A DNA stretch of 7,060 nt from Phycisphaeraceae bacterium (GTDB lineage: Bacteria > Planctomycetota > Phycisphaerae > Phycisphaerales > Phycisphaeraceae), in NCBI GenBank assembly GCA_029260695.1, contig JAJDCT010000442.1, forward strand, positions 1 through 7,060. Reading direction: 5' to 3'. Both the position numbers and the translations under genes were made by a program. Shown here piece by piece: positions 5,211 to 7,060 of the stretch; position 1 is the stretch's first letter; every line of letters begins with the position of its first letter. The notes below the pieces were generated by a model. The model was not told the origin of the DNA. It worked only from the letters and a program-made list of their open reading frames with translations, and did no database searches.

Positions 5211-7060
5211 CTACTGAATACCCGGGCTCACACCCATTTCAGCCAGCAGGTCAGACGCCTGCTTGACACCCTTCGCCTCGCCGGGCCCCGACGCCGCCTG
5301 CTCAAGGTGATGGCGGGCCCAGCGGTCCTGTCCAAGCGCCTTGTAGACCGCGCCGATGTGGTAGTGGGCCTCGGGCACATCGGACAAAGACGGGATCGCC
5401 TGAGTCATCAACGTCAACGCCGCCTTATCTCGTCCACGACGATGCTCCACCCAACCCGCGGTATCCAAGACCGCCGGACTCGTCGGCAATGCTCGCAGCG
5501 CCGACCGCGCCAGATCCACCGCCTGCTCAAGGTCATCTCCGCCCCGCTCAGCCAGCAAGTAGGCCAGATCATTCATCGCCGCAAGCCGGTAAGGACCCTC
5601 ACCGTCGGCGATCGGCGTCAACGCGCCGATCGCCTCGTCCTCCAAGCCCGCCGAATTGATCTCCTGTGCGAGTTGATACACCAGGTGCGGGTTCTCAGGG
5701 TGCCGCTGCACCAGAGAACGCAATACCGAAACGGCCCCGATATGATCCCCCGCCGAAACATTCCGCATCGCATCCAACATCAATCCAAGCGAGCTGTCTG
5801 GCGCAACGGCACGGACCCGCTCAGACAACGCCGAAATGTCCTCACCATTTTCGATCATGGCCGCTGCAAGCATCGCATAAGCAGGTAAATTACCAGGAGC
5901 CTTATCGATCGCAGAGCCACACAACACCTCGGCAAGGCTAGGCATCCGCCCCTCCATCGCAACCGTCGCCATCGCCAGGTCTCTACACGAAGCCCGCACT
6001 GAATCGCCCGCCGCACCACCGCTTCTCAAGCCCGCCACCGCGTCATCCGTGAACAACGTGCGGACCCCGGAATAATCTGTTACCGCAGACTCTAGCGCGT
6101 CTTTATCTGCGTTGACAAGCGCCCGGAGGACCTGCGTCATCGGGTGCTGTCGGCCGGCCTCGGGGGCTTTGGTATCCAAGGCGAACGAAAGAAGCGAGCC
6201 CGTCGCAGAGCCCTCCAGCCGGGGCGATTGCAGCAACAACCCCGCCGCCTCCTTGGCTTGGCCCTGACGGTACAACAACACCACACGCAGCGCCGTCACC
6301 GAGTCATCACCATCGTCCAGACCCGCCACCCGCTCCAGCGTGGCCTGCGCCAGCGTCCAATCTCCCTGCAAGTCCGCAAGTTTCAAACGCATCGCCATCC
6401 AGCGCAACGCCAACTCGTAAGGCAGCGCATCGACATCGATCTCGCTGTCCGCCCGGACCAGCAGCGACCGGTTATCTGACGAACCCAATTCTAGCCCCAG
6501 GAGTACCGGGACCACACGCCGAACCATCACCGTGTCCCCGATCAGCCCCGAGATTCGAGACAGGGCCGCCCGCATGTCACCGGCCTGGGCCTCGCTTTGA
6601 GCATACAAAATCTGCGCCGACGGGAAGTAGGCAGAACCCGCCGCGACCCCCCCGAGCCGCTGCTGCGCCTCGGTGTGCCGCCCCTGCCCAATCAGCGATT
6701 TACCCATCGCACGGTCCAACGCCGCGTCTTCACCCACCGCAAACTTATCAAGCGACGCGTTAACCATCGCGGCGACGCGCTCGTGCAGCCCAAGTTCCTG
6801 GTATGTCTCAAGAAGGGCCGCCCGTGCCGCCTCGCTGCCCGCAACACCCGCCTGCATTAACTGCGTCAGCACTTCCTCGGCTTCGGGCCGCTTCCCATCC
6901 GCAGACAGGGCCCGTGCATAACGCACCTGCACCGCTTCATCTTCCGGTGATAGCTCTATCACCCGCCGGTAGGCTTCCACCGCGTCTGAGGTCCGGCCGA
7001 GCATCACAAGCACCCCGGCCTTCACGCCCAGCAAGTCAACGCTGTCCGGCGTCTGCGACA
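5211..7060 (-). CDS. Large tetratricopeptide-repeat protein, N-terminal part missing at the window edge
   Basis: The frame is open from the stop (5213-5211) to the right edge, giving 615 visible residues. A TTG at 7034-7032 could be mistaken for a start, but the frame continues upstream as SQTPDSVD and the first visible TPR spans that point, so the gene surely begins outside. Numbered from the first visible residue: TPR-like units at about 5-38 (AVEAYRRVIELSP) and 39-68. A long alpha-helical middle with degenerate repeats follows. At about 488-590 three clear units lie in tandem: NDLAYLLAERGGDDLEQAVD, then VLDTAGWVEHRRGRDKAALT, then AHYHIGAVYKALGQDRWARH. TPR arrays are protein-binding scaffolds. 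The NDLAYLLAE...VLDTAGW pattern resembles the C-terminal repeats of PEP-CTERM-associated TPR lipoproteins and many other planctomycete and proteobacterial TPR proteins. With the N-terminus absent, a signal peptide or lipobox cannot be checked, and no specific function is assigned. Confidence 0.88.
   Translation of the reverse strand, partial: SQTPDSVDLLGVKAGVLVMLGRTSDAVEAYRRVIELSPEDEAVQVRYARALSADGKRPEAEEVLTQLMQAGVAGSEAARAALLETYQELGLHERVAAMVNASLDKFAVGEDAALDRAMGKSLIGQGRHTEAQQRLGGVAAGSAYFPSAQILYAQSEAQAGDMRAALSRISGLIGDTVMVRRVVPVLLGLELGSSDNRSLLVRADSEIDVDALPYELALRWMAMRLKLADLQGDWTLAQATLERVAGLDDGDDSVTALRVVLLYRQGQAKEAAGLLLQSPRLEGSATGSLLSFALDTKAPEAGRQHPMTQVLRALVNADKDALESAVTDYSGVRTLFTDDAVAGLRSGGAAGDSVRASCRDLAMATVAMEGRMPSLAEVLCGSAIDKAPGNLPAYAMLAAAMIENGEDISALSERVRAVAPDSSLGLMLDAMRNVSAGDHIGAVSVLRSLVQRHPENPHLVYQLAQEINSAGLEDEAIGALTPIADGEGPYRLAAMNDLAYLLAERGGDDLEQAVDLARSALRALPTSPAVLDTAGWVEHRRGRDKAALTLMTQAIPSLSDVPEAHYHIGAVYKALGQDRWARHHLEQAASGPGEAKGVKQASDLLAEMGVSPGIQ

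Noticed and set aside
5307..5888. Open frame of 193 codons on the plus strand opposite the TPR gene
   Set aside because: The Arg/Gln/His-rich product without domains is a codon shadow of the clear TPR repeats on the other strand.
7032..7034. TTG as the start codon of the TPR gene
   Set aside because: The frame continues upstream to the window edge with TPR-compatible residues, and a rare TTG start in mid-repeat is unlikely.

Overview
The window is GC-rich bacterial DNA with ordinary chromosomal genes and no sign of a mobile element, CRISPR array, tRNA or rRNA. It looks like Planctomycetota, possibly a Phycisphaerae-type lineage. The grounds are a very large signal peptidase I with inserted domains, a NuoH with an extra loop, and starts without clear Shine-Dalgarno sequences. 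This taxonomic call is an inference from gene architecture, not from a marker gene.

Layout from left to right. (1) The left edge, minus strand, holds the first 118 codons of nuoH, the membrane subunit H of respiratory complex I; the rest lies outside the window. (2) Divergent from it, a large lepB-like signal peptidase I runs to 2222. Its catalytic core is interrupted by a four-cysteine zinc-ribbon-like insert and by about 275 residues of beta-rich insert. (3) A 394-base non-coding stretch (2223-2616) follows. It contains a nested inverted repeat just after lepB, an AT-rich core, two identical copies of a DnaA-box-like 10-mer, a repeated GATATAAC word and a good promoter whose predicted transcript begins at the next start codon. 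(4) ilvN, the regulatory subunit of acetolactate synthase, stands without ilvB beside it. (5) After an 89-base gap comes a two-transmembrane HAMP histidine kinase with no response regulator in the window. Its extracytoplasmic region resembles Tll0287-like (DUF3365) sensors but lacks a CxxCH haem motif. (6) A convergent gap (4983-5210) holds two hairpins. (7) A long TPR protein on the minus strand runs off the right edge.

The genes do not form one pathway: energy metabolism, protein export, branched-chain amino acid synthesis, signalling and a TPR scaffold are simply adjacent. The points most worth a second look are the signal peptidase architecture, the oriC-like features of the lepB-ilvN gap, the apparently leaderless ilvN and kinase genes, and the kinase sensor domain. 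I did not find a clearly new multi-gene system.
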